A program made the translations under genes and the position numbers. From CAVZZV01 sp963779845 (GTDB lineage Bacteria > Bacteroidota > Bacteroidia > Bacteroidales > GCA-2748055): a stretch of 64,000 nucleotides of DNA. Shown one piece after another: positions 19,211 through 27,885 of the stretch; positions within the stretch are counted from its first letter, which is position 1; the number at the start of each line of letters is the position of its first letter. The notes under the pieces were generated by a model. It did no database searches. It saw only the letters and a list, made by a program, of their open reading frames with translations, and had not been told where the DNA came from. The DNA is taken from positions 186,001-250,000 of the forward strand of contig CAVZZV010000006.1 of assembly GCA_963779845.1 (NCBI GenBank). Reading direction: 5' to 3'.

Positions 19211-22200
19211 TTAAAAATTTATGTTTACCCCCAGTAAAATGGTACGGGATAGTGGATAGGCATTGAAATCCACCCGATAATTCGCGTTTCCGTTCGGGTT
19301 AACTGCAGGATCCATTCCATCATAATCTGAAATAGTTAATAGATTTTGCCCGGTGATATAAACGGTTCCTGAATTAACCAATCCCCTGATTTTAGGAAAA
19401 GTGTAACTGAGTGTAACCGTCTGTAATCTGATATACGAAGCATCCTGCACGGTATACGAGTTAATAATTTTCTGGCCTTGTGCCAAGGGGGCAACAAAAG
19501 AAGGATAGGTATTGGAAGGATTATCCGGGGTCCATCTTCCCAAATAGGGTTCAGCGAATTTATTTCTTCTGAAGTTGATCGGGAAATAAGTATCAACCAG
19601 GTTATTGTTAAACATTTTTAGTCCGGAGACTCCTTCGATCTGAATATCAAGCGAGATTCTTTTGTACTTAAAGCTATTGGTCATCCCATAAGACAATTTA
19701 GGAAAGCCATTGCCCAAAATTATCCGATCACTGGAATTAACAGTGCTATCATTATTGACATCAAGGTATTTCAAATCGCCGGGATGAACATTGTCTGTGG
19801 TTTTAGTAAAATCGTCTGTGGTTTGCCATACACCGATAATTTTATAGCCATAAAAGGAATACAGGGGTTCGCCTTTCCTTATGATGGCCGGCTGGGCACC
19901 CAATACACCGGCTGAGCCCACCAGTATTTCATTCTGGCCACCGATGCCGGTCACTTCATTTTTTAGGCTTGAAATATTGATAGTTGTATTCCATTTGAAT
20001 GTTTTGTCAACATTCACTGTATTTAGGGTAAATTCAAATCCGGTATTTTTAATACTTCCGATATTGGTTAACTGACTTGTAAAGCCGCTTGTATAACTTA
20101 CAGGCTTATTCAGCAACATGTCCGTTGTGTTTTTCAGGTAATAGTCCAGGCTCAATGAAATCCGGTTCCTCAAAACCCCAATGTCCAGGCCGATATTGGT
20201 CTGATCGGTGGTTTCCCATTGCAGATTCATGTTTGCCAGACGAGCAGGTTCCTGCGTTGAATTCAATTCTCCGTCAAATACACCGAGAGGCCCTGTAACA
20301 TAGGTAGTAATTGCCTGGTAATCCCCGATAGCCTGATTACCGGTTTTCCCCCAGCTTATTCGAAGTTTTAAATTGCTAATCAGATCAACAGGATCCAAAA
20401 AGTCTTCCTGGCTGATTCGCCACGCACCGGCAAAGGATGGGAAGTAACCGAAGCGGTTATTGACCCCAAACCGTGAAGACCCGTCTGCCCGGAACGAAGC
20501 GGTGAAAAGGTATTTATTCATTATCGAATAGTTTATCCTTCCGAGGTAGGAAAGCAACCTGTTTGAAAATTTATTGCTATAAACCAGGAAGGTACTTTGG
20601 GTTCCGGCATCCACATTATTCGAACCCATGGCATCCGATGGAAAGCCGGCTGATTCAATGGTGCTTCTGTTGGTTATAAACCTTTGGGTGGTAGTACCGC
20701 CCAAAATGGTCAGGTGGTGTCCATCAAATTCCTTATCATAGGTCAGTGTTCCTTCCACCAGATAATTGCTTACTGCTCCATTTAAAACCGATGCCGTTCC
20801 ACCTGAAGCAAGACCGTCGTTCGTGGACCTGTCTACATAAACATCCCTTCGCTGACTTTGTATACTTCCTCCCATATTAATTCTGGCTACCAGACCGGGC
20901 AAAAGTTCATAATCCCCAAATACAGTTCCATAGGTACTGTAACTGGTTGAAGTTGCCCTTTTCCCATACAGCAGAGCCAGAGGGTTATCGATGGTAATGA
21001 ACGGAGATCTTGTATACCGATCGGTACTTTCATCCCAAATCGTAAGGGTAGGGTCCATGTTGATGGCTGAATATATTGATCCGCTAACTTCGTTAAAACC
21101 ATTACCTTCCGGGGCAAAGGTATCTTCTATATAACTCGAGCTAATATTCATCCCGATGTTAAGCCTTTTCGAAACTGCATTGGTCAGGTTGATTCTCGCT
21201 GAATATCTCTCCAGACCAGATGTTTTGACGACCCCTTTCTGATCAAAATAGTTAAGGCCAACAAAAAAGGTAGATTTATCGTTCCCTCCAGCGAAAGACA
21301 AATTGTGATTCTGAATTTGAGCATTTGTCCTGTAAATTTCATTTTGCCAATCTGTTCCCCCGTTTTGTATTTCAAGGACCGTCTCGTTAATTGTCCCACC
21401 ACCATCGGCAATGATTTCGTTTTGAATCCGCATGTAATCCTCCGCGTTGAGGACATCCAGCTTTTTGGCTACATTCTGCATGCCAAATTCGCCGGAATAA
21501 TTTACCCGGGTTTTTTCATTTATTCCTTTTTTCGTGGTAATCATCACCACCCCATTGGCCCCCCTGGAGCCATATATCGCGGTTGCTGATGCATCTTTCA
21601 GGATTTCAATAGATTCAATATCAGCAGGATTAAGGGAATTCAGAGGATTTCTGGTAGTATTGGAACCGACGTAATTTCTTCCCGTCCCTGAAATCGGAGA
21701 GGTATTATCCATGGGCAGTCCATCAACAACATACAAAGGTTCTGACCCTGCAGTGATAGAGCCCGCTCCGCGGATATTAATGGAAATCCCACCGCCCGGT
21801 TCATTGCTATTCTGAATGACACGCACACCCGCTGCACGTCCGGCTAATAATTGATCCACTGAAGCAGCCGTACCCCTGTTAAAGTCATCAGATCTTAAGG
21901 AACTTACTGCTCCGGTAAGGTCACTTTTCTTCACGGAGCCATAGCCAATGGCCACGACTTCTTCGAGACCGATGGCATCTTCCTCAAGGACAACATCAAT
22001 GACGGTGGAGTTCCCAACTGGAATTTCCATGGTTTTTAAACCAACAAAAGAAAACACTAAAATAGCGTTATCCTGCAGGTTCGAAAGGCTGTAAAATCCC
22101 TGTGCATTGGTTATGGTCCCCTGAGTTGACCCCTGGACTGTAACGCTTACCCCAATAAGCGGCAAACCATCGGTGCCTGTCACGGTTCCGGTAACCGATC

Positions 22201-22381
22201 TTTGATATTCAGAGGATTTTGCTTCCCGATGGGTATCAGGAAGATCTGAAAAGCCAGATATCCCGGCCATTAGACTAAACCCGGGGAAAAGGAATAAAAA
22301 AGGCATCAACTTAATGATCCTGGATATTTTCATCGAAAAAGATATATTCTCCGTCGATGTGAAATGGAATATGTTTTTCAT
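19211..22381 (-). CDS. SusC/RagA-family TonB-dependent receptor
   Basis: An outer-membrane TonB-dependent transporter for oligosaccharides, 1056 aa. After the signal comes a carboxypeptidase-regulatory-like domain (about residues 60-135, VTGTVTGTDGLPLIGVSV). The SusC signature LEEVVAIGYGSVKKSDLTGAV follows, then the plug domain with NIRGAGSI and SRGANGVVMITTKKG, and a 22-strand barrel ending in the aromatic-terminated VNINF. Methionine 17 (22333) begins a more typical signal peptide and may be the real start. There is no FecR-interacting STN domain, which argues against direct ECF/anti-sigma control. It is first in the operon and follows a long regulatory region. Confidence 0.95.
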   Translation of the reverse strand: MKNIFHFTSTENISFSMKISRIIKLMPFLFLFPGFSLMAGISGFSDLPDTHREAKSSEYQRSVTGTVTGTDGLPLIGVSVTVQGSTQGTITNAQGFYSLSNLQDNAILVFSFVGLKTMEIPVGNSTVIDVVLEEDAIGLEEVVAIGYGSVKKSDLTGAVSSLRSDDFNRGTAASVDQLLAGRAAGVRVIQNSNEPGGGISINIRGAGSITAGSEPLYVVDGLPMDNTSPISGTGRNYVGSNTTRNPLNSLNPADIESIEILKDASATAIYGSRGANGVVMITTKKGINEKTRVNYSGEFGMQNVAKKLDVLNAEDYMRIQNEIIADGGGTINETVLEIQNGGTDWQNEIYRTNAQIQNHNLSFAGGNDKSTFFVGLNYFDQKGVVKTSGLERYSARINLTNAVSKRLNIGMNISSSYIEDTFAPEGNGFNEVSGSIYSAINMDPTLTIWDESTDRYTRSPFITIDNPLALLYGKRATSTSYSTYGTVFGDYELLPGLVARINMGGSIQSQRRDVYVDRSTNDGLASGGTASVLNGAVSNYLVEGTLTYDKEFDGHHLTILGGTTTQRFITNRSTIESAGFPSDAMGSNNVDAGTQSTFLVYSNKFSNRLLSYLGRINYSIMNKYLFTASFRADGSSRFGVNNRFGYFPSFAGAWRISQEDFLDPVDLISNLKLRISWGKTGNQAIGDYQAITTYVTGPLGVFDGELNSTQEPARLANMNLQWETTDQTNIGLDIGVLRNRISLSLDYYLKNTTDMLLNKPVSYTSGFTSQLTNIGSIKNTGFEFTLNTVNVDKTFKWNTTINISSLKNEVTGIGGQNEILVGSAGVLGAQPAIIRKGEPLYSFYGYKIIGVWQTTDDFTKTTDNVHPGDLKYLDVNNDSTVNSSDRIILGNGFPKLSYGMTNSFKYKRISLDIQIEGVSGLKMFNNNLVDTYFPINFRRNKFAEPYLGRWTPDNPSNTYPSFVAPLAQGQKIINSYTVQDASYIRLQTVTLSYTFPKIRGLVNSGTVYITGQNLLTISDYDGMDPAVNPNGNANYRVDFNAYPLSRTILLGVNINF

Positions 22382-22732
22382 GTTTTAGTTGTTAATTTTA
22401 GTTAAAAATATGAGGTAAATCGCAGCGGTGATATTCCGGTTAAAAACCATGAGATATCCCGATTTTTAGTATAGTTGTTTCAGTGGCTTTAAAATTTAAG
22501 TTACTATTCCTTCATTAGAAATAAATTCTTTTTCCTGCTTCTTAAGATTCAATTGTCTTCTTCCCATTTTACCATCTATCTCATTCGATGTGTGTCGGGA
22601 TAGGCATCGGAAACCGATCAAATTTTCGACAGGTCCGTTATTAATCCTAATCGCAAATAATATTGTTTAAATCCGTCTCCGGTCCATTCGGGCAATTCAA
22701 CCATTTCAGGTAAAGTTAATACTATATTTCAA

Positions 22733-22800
22733 TACTGGTACGTACTGGTATGTTTTTTTAAAAGTTTTAACAATCATAGTTAAACCAGTACATAGTACTG
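22733..22800. repeat. TACTGGTA direct and inverted sites
   Basis: TACTGGTA occurs at 22733-22740 and again at 22743-22750, exactly one helical turn apart. An inverted copy, ACCAGTA, is at 22784-22790, and a related TAGTACTG at 22793-22800. The arrangement is that of a multi-site operator. Confidence 0.5.
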
Positions 22801-22827
22801 ATATAGATCGATATAAATCGATATAAA
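22798..22827. repeat. three tandem 10-bp repeats
   Basis: CTGATATAGA, TCGATATAAA and TCGATATAAA follow one another without gap, the last two identical. A 10-bp period puts each copy on the same DNA face, as in cooperative binding sites or intrinsically bent DNA. Confidence 0.6.
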
Positions 22828-23121
22828 TTATTTAAGTGATAATATAACTATTTACTTCTAAAATATTTTTAAAATAAAAAATCAACTATTTTAGAATTTA
22901 ATATCTGTTCATTGAGCAAGAAAGCGCGTAAATAGGTGGGTGAGGATATTGGGTTTATCTCCTAAAACGAAACCCCTGTAATATGAGGCGCTGCACACGA
23001 GGCATAACGACTTTAGCCAATGTTTTTAAACAAATGGGGAAAACATTATTTAAATTAATAAATATAAAGAAGATTCAAAATATGGAGAACTCCTGGAAAC
23101 TTAACTTAGGTAAATCTATCT

Positions 23122-23157
23122 AAAAAAAAGCCCCACCTCATAGAGGAAGGGCTTTTT
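23122..23157 (-). terminator. terminator of the rpoBC operon
   Basis: On the minus strand AAAAAGCCC pairs with GGGCTTTTT (9 bp) around a 15-nt loop that can itself pair CCTC/GAGG, followed by eight U. It lies 20 bp beyond the DUF3467 stop. Confidence 0.85.
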
Positions 23158-23177
23158 CAATCTGAGTTATGGACATT

Positions 23178-23495
23178 TCAGGCCTGAGCTGTCGGGCCGC
23201 CAAAGTTCATTGGCAAGACCGGGCCTCCGCCTTCTACAGTTTTTATGGTTCCATGTACCGCCTCATACTTGCTTATGTTGTCCTTCAAAGCTGCTTCCAG
23301 ACGTTTCGCATGCTCTGGCGTCAGGATAATTCGTGATTGGACCTGTGCCTTAGGAATTCCAGGCATGATACGTACAAAATCAATAATAAATTCCGCGGTC
23401 GAGTGAGTGATAATAGCCAGATTAGAGTAGGTTCCCTGGGCAACATCCTCTTTCAGCTCGATTTTTATCTGATTTTTGTTTTGATCTTCATCCAT
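23178..23495 (-). CDS. DUF3467 protein
   Basis: A 105-aa protein of the DUF3467 family, with IKIELKEDVAQGTYSNLA near the start and the conserved HSTAEFIIDFVRIMPG core. The start is taken at ATG 23495, because the longer frame to 23549 would overlap the end of rpoC and adds a non-conserved, basic stretch. It is the last gene of the transcription/translation operon, 25 bp after rpoC. The family is widespread directly behind rpoC in Bacteroidota. Its function is unknown to me. Confidence 0.85.
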   Translation of the reverse strand: MDEDQNKNQIKIELKEDVAQGTYSNLAIITHSTAEFIIDFVRIMPGIPKAQVQSRIILTPEHAKRLEAALKDNISKYEAVHGTIKTVEGGGPVLPMNFGGPTAQA

Positions 23496-23520
23496 GAATT
23501 TTACATTTAATGCCCTAAGG

Positions 23521-26500
23521 CTATTCTTCAGATTCCTCAAGAACCTCAACTCCTGTATCTGATCTCAGACTATCATATTCCTCGCGTGATCCAACGATGA
23601 GGTTTTCGAATTTCCTCGCACCGGTTCCAGCTGGGATCAGGTGGCCAACAATCACGTTTTCCTTCAAACCGTCGAGGGTATCTATACGGCCGAAGATTGC
23701 CGCTTCGTTCAGGACTTTGGTTGTTTCCTGGAATGAAGCAGCAGACATAAAGCTCTGCGTTTGCAGGGCTGCCCTGGTTATTCCCTGCAAAACCTGATCG
23801 GAAGTCGCGGGAACAGCATCCCTGGACTCGGCAAGTTTCATATCTTTTCTCCTGAGAACAGACATTTCATCCCTTAGTTTCCTGGCAGAGATTATCTGTC
23901 CGGCATGCAGGGTTTGTGAGTCTCCCGGCTCGATAATTACCTTTTTACCAAAGATCCAGTCATTTTCATGCATGAATTCAAGCTTATCCACCACTTGCTT
24001 TTCAAGAAATTTAGTATCTCCAGGATCCACAATCTCAACCTTGCGCATCATCTGGCGCACAATGATTTCGAAATGCTTATCGTTTATCTTTACTCCCTGT
24101 AAACGATAAACTTCCTGTACTTCATTGACAATATATTCCTGAACCTTGGTCGGGCCCTTAATGGCAAGTATATCTGAAGGGGTAATGGCCCCATCAGAAA
24201 GGGGAATCCCTGCCCTTACATAATCATTTTCCTGAACAAGGATCTGTTTCGAAAGTGGAACCAGGTATTTCTTCACTTCACCGGTACGGGACTGGATGAT
24301 AATTTCCCTGTTTCCTCTCTTTATTTTACCAAAGCTGACTTCCCCATCAATTTCAGAGACCACTGCCGGATTGGATGGGTTCCTGGCTTCAAATAACTCC
24401 GTTACCCGGGGCAAACCACCGGTTATATCGCCCGATTTACCCACTGCACGGGGTATTTTAGCGATCACGTCACCAGAATAGATAGGATCCTTGTCGTTTA
24501 CCGCAATGTGGGCACCCACAGGGAGGTTGTACGATTTCAACTGGTCTCCGCTCTTATTGACGACCTTAATGATCGGGTTTTTGGTTTTATCCCGGGTCTC
24601 AATTATCACCTTCTCCTTGTACCCTGTCTGCTCATCAGATTCGTCCCTGAAAGTTATACCGTCAATAACGGCATCGAATTCAATTTTTCCGTCAACTTCA
24701 GAAATGATAAGCGCATTATAGGGATCCCATTCACAGACCAGTTCCCCTTTTTTCACTTCTGCTTCAGGCTTGATATACAATGTCGAGCCATAAGGAATAT
24801 TGTGCGTGGTAAGAGTAATTCCTGTATTTTTATCTACAATCCTCAATTCTGCAAGTCGGCCAATTACAATATCAACACTTTTGCCGGTAATTGGGTCTAC
24901 TTTGGCAACAGTCCGCAATTCCTCAATGTCGGCGATTCCATCATATTTTGCGATAATATTAGACTCAGAGGTAATATTGGATGCGGTTCCACCCACGTGG
25001 AAAGTACGAAGGGTAAGCTGTGTACCAGGCTCTCCGATTGATTGAGCAGCGATGACCCCTACAGCTTCTCCCATTTGGACCATACTTCCGCTGGCGAGGT
25101 TTCTGCCATAGCATTTGCCACAAACACCTTTCAACGATTCGCAGGTAAGTACAGAGCGTATTTCAATTTGCTCTATGGGTGAATCTTCAATATTCGCGGC
25201 AAGTTCTTCTGTTATTTCTTCACCGGCAGAGATGATCAATACCCCGGTAAGTGGATGGTAGACATCATGTACCGCTGTGCGCCCCAGTATTCTCTCGGAA
25301 AGTGTTTCAACGACCTCTTCCGATTTCTTGATGGCGGTTGCGACCAATCCCCGAAGTGTTCCACAATCGTATTCACTGATTACGACATCCTGGGAGACAT
25401 CAACCAGACGCCGGGTAAGATAACCGGCATCTGCTGTTTTTAAAGCAGTATCTGCCAGACCTTTACGGGCACCGTGTGTGGAAATGAAATATTCAAGCAC
25501 GGATAAGCCTTCCTTGAAATTGGAAAGGATCGGGTTCTCAATAATTTCAGAACCGGTGGACCCGGATTTTTGAGGCTTGGCCATAAGACCACGCATCCCT
25601 GAAAGCTGGCGTATTTGTTCTTTAGAACCACGGGCACCGGAATCAAGCATCATGAAAACGGGATTAAATCCGTCGTTATCAGTGCTCAACTGCTTCATCA
25701 GGGTGGTAGTAAGTTTGGCATTTGTATGTGTCCAGATGTCAATAATCTGATTATACCTCTCATTATTGGTAATAAATCCTGAATTATAGTTCATCAGCAC
25801 CTCATCTACCTGGGCATAACCTTCATTAACAAGAATTTCCTTTTCGTCAGGCACGATAACATCATCCAGGTTAAAGGAGAGTCCACCCCGGAATGCAGTC
25901 ATAAACCCAATATTCTTGATGTCGTCAAGAAATTTCGCGGTTTTGGAGGTATCGGTGCGTTTAAGCACTTTTCCAATAATATCTCTTAAAGATTTTTTTG
26001 TAAGGATTTCATTGATGAAACCAAGTTCACGGGGCACAACCTCATTGAAAATAACCCGGCCAACAGTGGTTTCAATAGTTTCCACTTTTTCCGATCCGTC
26101 TTCCTGCAGCAAACTGATGCCCACCTTTATGATGGCATGGAGATCAATTTTCTTTTCATTGTAGGCAATGATAACCTCTTTTGGAGAATAAAAACTCATT
26201 CCCTCGCCTCTAACTTTATGGTTTGGGGAACTGTTCCTGTGCTTTGTAATATAATAGAGTCCGAGGACCATGTCCTGGGATGGAACGGTAATGGGAGCTC
26301 CATTCGCCGGATTAAGTATATTATGGGAGGCAAGCATTAATAATTGAGCTTCCAGAACAGCAGCATTTCCCAGGGGAAGATGAACAGCCATCTGGTCCCC
26401 GTCAAAATCGGCATTAAATGCGGTACATACCAATGGATGGAGCTGAATAGCCTTCCCTTCAATCAGTTTAGGTTGAAATGCCTGTATACCTAAACGGTGC

Positions 26501-27822
26501 AAAGTCGGTGCACGGTTAAGCAGAACAGGATGACCTTTCAAAATATTCTCAAGGATATCCCATACCACAGGGTCTTTTCTGTCTACAATCTTTTTGGCCG
26601 ATTTAACCGTTTTTACAATTCCTCTTTCGATAAGTTTCCTGATAATGAAAGGCTTATAGAGTTCAGCCGCCATGTCTTTGGGAAGTCCGCATTCATGAAG
26701 CTGTAATTCCGGGCCTACCACGATTACAGAACGGGCGGAATAGTCCACCCTTTTACCGAGAAGGTTTTGGCGAAAACGTCCTTGCTTACCTTTCAAGCTG
26801 TCACTAAGTGACTTGAGCGGCCGGTTTGCATCGGTTTTTACGGCGTTGGATTTTCTGGAATTATCGAAAAGTGAATCGACGGCTTCCTGAAGCATTCTTT
26901 TTTCATTACGGAGAATAACTTCCGGTGCTTTAATTTCAATGAGTCTTTTCAGCCGGTTATTGCGAATGATGACCCTTCTGTACAGGTCGTTCAGGTCGGA
27001 TGTAGCAAAACGGCCTCCATCGAGAGGCACCAAGGGACGCAATTCCGGTGGAATAACCGGGACCACTTTAACGATCATCCACTCCGGTTTATTGACACTT
27101 TGTGATTCACGGAAAGCTTCTACTACCTGAAGCCTTTTCAACGCTTCATTTTTCCTTTGCTGAGAAGTTTCAGTATTGGCCTTATGGCGCAAATCATAGG
27201 ACATGGTGTCAAGATCAAGGCGTCTGAGCAGCTCGTGCAATGCCTCGGCTCCCATCCCGGCAACAAATTTATCCGGATGCTCATCATCGAGGCCCTGATT
27301 CTCTTTTGGCAGGGAATCGAGGATATCCAAATATTCCTCCTCCGTCAGAAAGTCAAGGTAAGTGATACCATCCGTGGCTTTAATCCCGGGATTGATAACC
27401 ACGTACCTTTCATAATAAATGATTGAATCAAGTTTTTTGGTGGGAAGTCCCAGCAAATAACCGATCTTATTGGGTAGAGAACGGAAATACCAGATATGGG
27501 CTACAGGAACAACCAGGGAGATATGTCCCATTCTTTCCCGCCTTACCTTTTTTTCGGTAACTTCTACCCCGCAACGGTCGCATACAATCCCTTTATACCT
27601 TATCCTCTTGTATTTACCACAGTGGCATTCGTAATCTTTCACCGGACCGAAAATCCTTTCGCAGAACAATCCGTCACGCTCGGGTTTATAAGTACGGTAA
27701 TTTATGGTTTCAGGCTTTAATACTTCACCACTGGAGCGTTCCAGAATTTCTTCCGGAGAGGCCAGCCCAATAGCTATTTTTGTAAAATTAGCCTTGTCTT
27801 TCTTATCTTTTCTGAATGACAT
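23521..27822 (-). CDS. rpoC: DNA-directed RNA polymerase subunit beta'
   Basis: The catalytic subunit of RNA polymerase, 1433 aa. The N-terminal zinc site is C66, C68, C81 and C84 (CHCGKY, CDRCG). The active-site Mg2+ motif NADFDGDQM is around residue 470. The second zinc cluster (CESLKGVCGKCYG) and the trigger-loop and bridge-helix regions are intact. Length fits Bacteroidota. It starts 63 bp after rpoB in the same operon. Confidence 0.99.
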   Translation of the reverse strand: MSFRKDKKDKANFTKIAIGLASPEEILERSSGEVLKPETINYRTYKPERDGLFCERIFGPVKDYECHCGKYKRIRYKGIVCDRCGVEVTEKKVRRERMGHISLVVPVAHIWYFRSLPNKIGYLLGLPTKKLDSIIYYERYVVINPGIKATDGITYLDFLTEEEYLDILDSLPKENQGLDDEHPDKFVAGMGAEALHELLRRLDLDTMSYDLRHKANTETSQQRKNEALKRLQVVEAFRESQSVNKPEWMIVKVVPVIPPELRPLVPLDGGRFATSDLNDLYRRVIIRNNRLKRLIEIKAPEVILRNEKRMLQEAVDSLFDNSRKSNAVKTDANRPLKSLSDSLKGKQGRFRQNLLGKRVDYSARSVIVVGPELQLHECGLPKDMAAELYKPFIIRKLIERGIVKTVKSAKKIVDRKDPVVWDILENILKGHPVLLNRAPTLHRLGIQAFQPKLIEGKAIQLHPLVCTAFNADFDGDQMAVHLPLGNAAVLEAQLLMLASHNILNPANGAPITVPSQDMVLGLYYITKHRNSSPNHKVRGEGMSFYSPKEVIIAYNEKKIDLHAIIKVGISLLQEDGSEKVETIETTVGRVIFNEVVPRELGFINEILTKKSLRDIIGKVLKRTDTSKTAKFLDDIKNIGFMTAFRGGLSFNLDDVIVPDEKEILVNEGYAQVDEVLMNYNSGFITNNERYNQIIDIWTHTNAKLTTTLMKQLSTDNDGFNPVFMMLDSGARGSKEQIRQLSGMRGLMAKPQKSGSTGSEIIENPILSNFKEGLSVLEYFISTHGARKGLADTALKTADAGYLTRRLVDVSQDVVISEYDCGTLRGLVATAIKKSEEVVETLSERILGRTAVHDVYHPLTGVLIISAGEEITEELAANIEDSPIEQIEIRSVLTCESLKGVCGKCYGRNLASGSMVQMGEAVGVIAAQSIGEPGTQLTLRTFHVGGTASNITSESNIIAKYDGIADIEELRTVAKVDPITGKSVDIVIGRLAELRIVDKNTGITLTTHNIPYGSTLYIKPEAEVKKGELVCEWDPYNALIISEVDGKIEFDAVIDGITFRDESDEQTGYKEKVIIETRDKTKNPIIKVVNKSGDQLKSYNLPVGAHIAVNDKDPIYSGDVIAKIPRAVGKSGDITGGLPRVTELFEARNPSNPAVVSEIDGEVSFGKIKRGNREIIIQSRTGEVKKYLVPLSKQILVQENDYVRAGIPLSDGAITPSDILAIKGPTKVQEYIVNEVQEVYRLQGVKINDKHFEIIVRQMMRKVEIVDPGDTKFLEKQVVDKLEFMHENDWIFGKKVIIEPGDSQTLHAGQIISARKLRDEMSVLRRKDMKLAESRDAVPATSDQVLQGITRAALQTQSFMSAASFQETTKVLNEAAIFGRIDTLDGLKENVIVGHLIPAGTGARKFENLIVGSREEYDSLRSDTGVEVLEESEE

Positions 27823-27885
27823 ACGTCAACATTATTAAGTACATTAACATTCAATCAATACCGGAACTTTTGTTCCGTAAAAGGC

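Larger units (their letters stand above)
22382..23121 (-). promoter_or_regulatory. 740-bp regulatory region upstream of the SusC operon
   Basis: No credible gene is present. The region is AT-rich and carries phased short repeats between 22733 and 22827 (listed separately). No standard TAnnTTTG promoter is found on the minus strand, which suggests that transcription needs a dedicated activator or an alternative sigma factor. No regulator gene (hybrid two-component, AraC, ECF sigma) is encoded next to this operon in the window. Confidence 0.5.
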
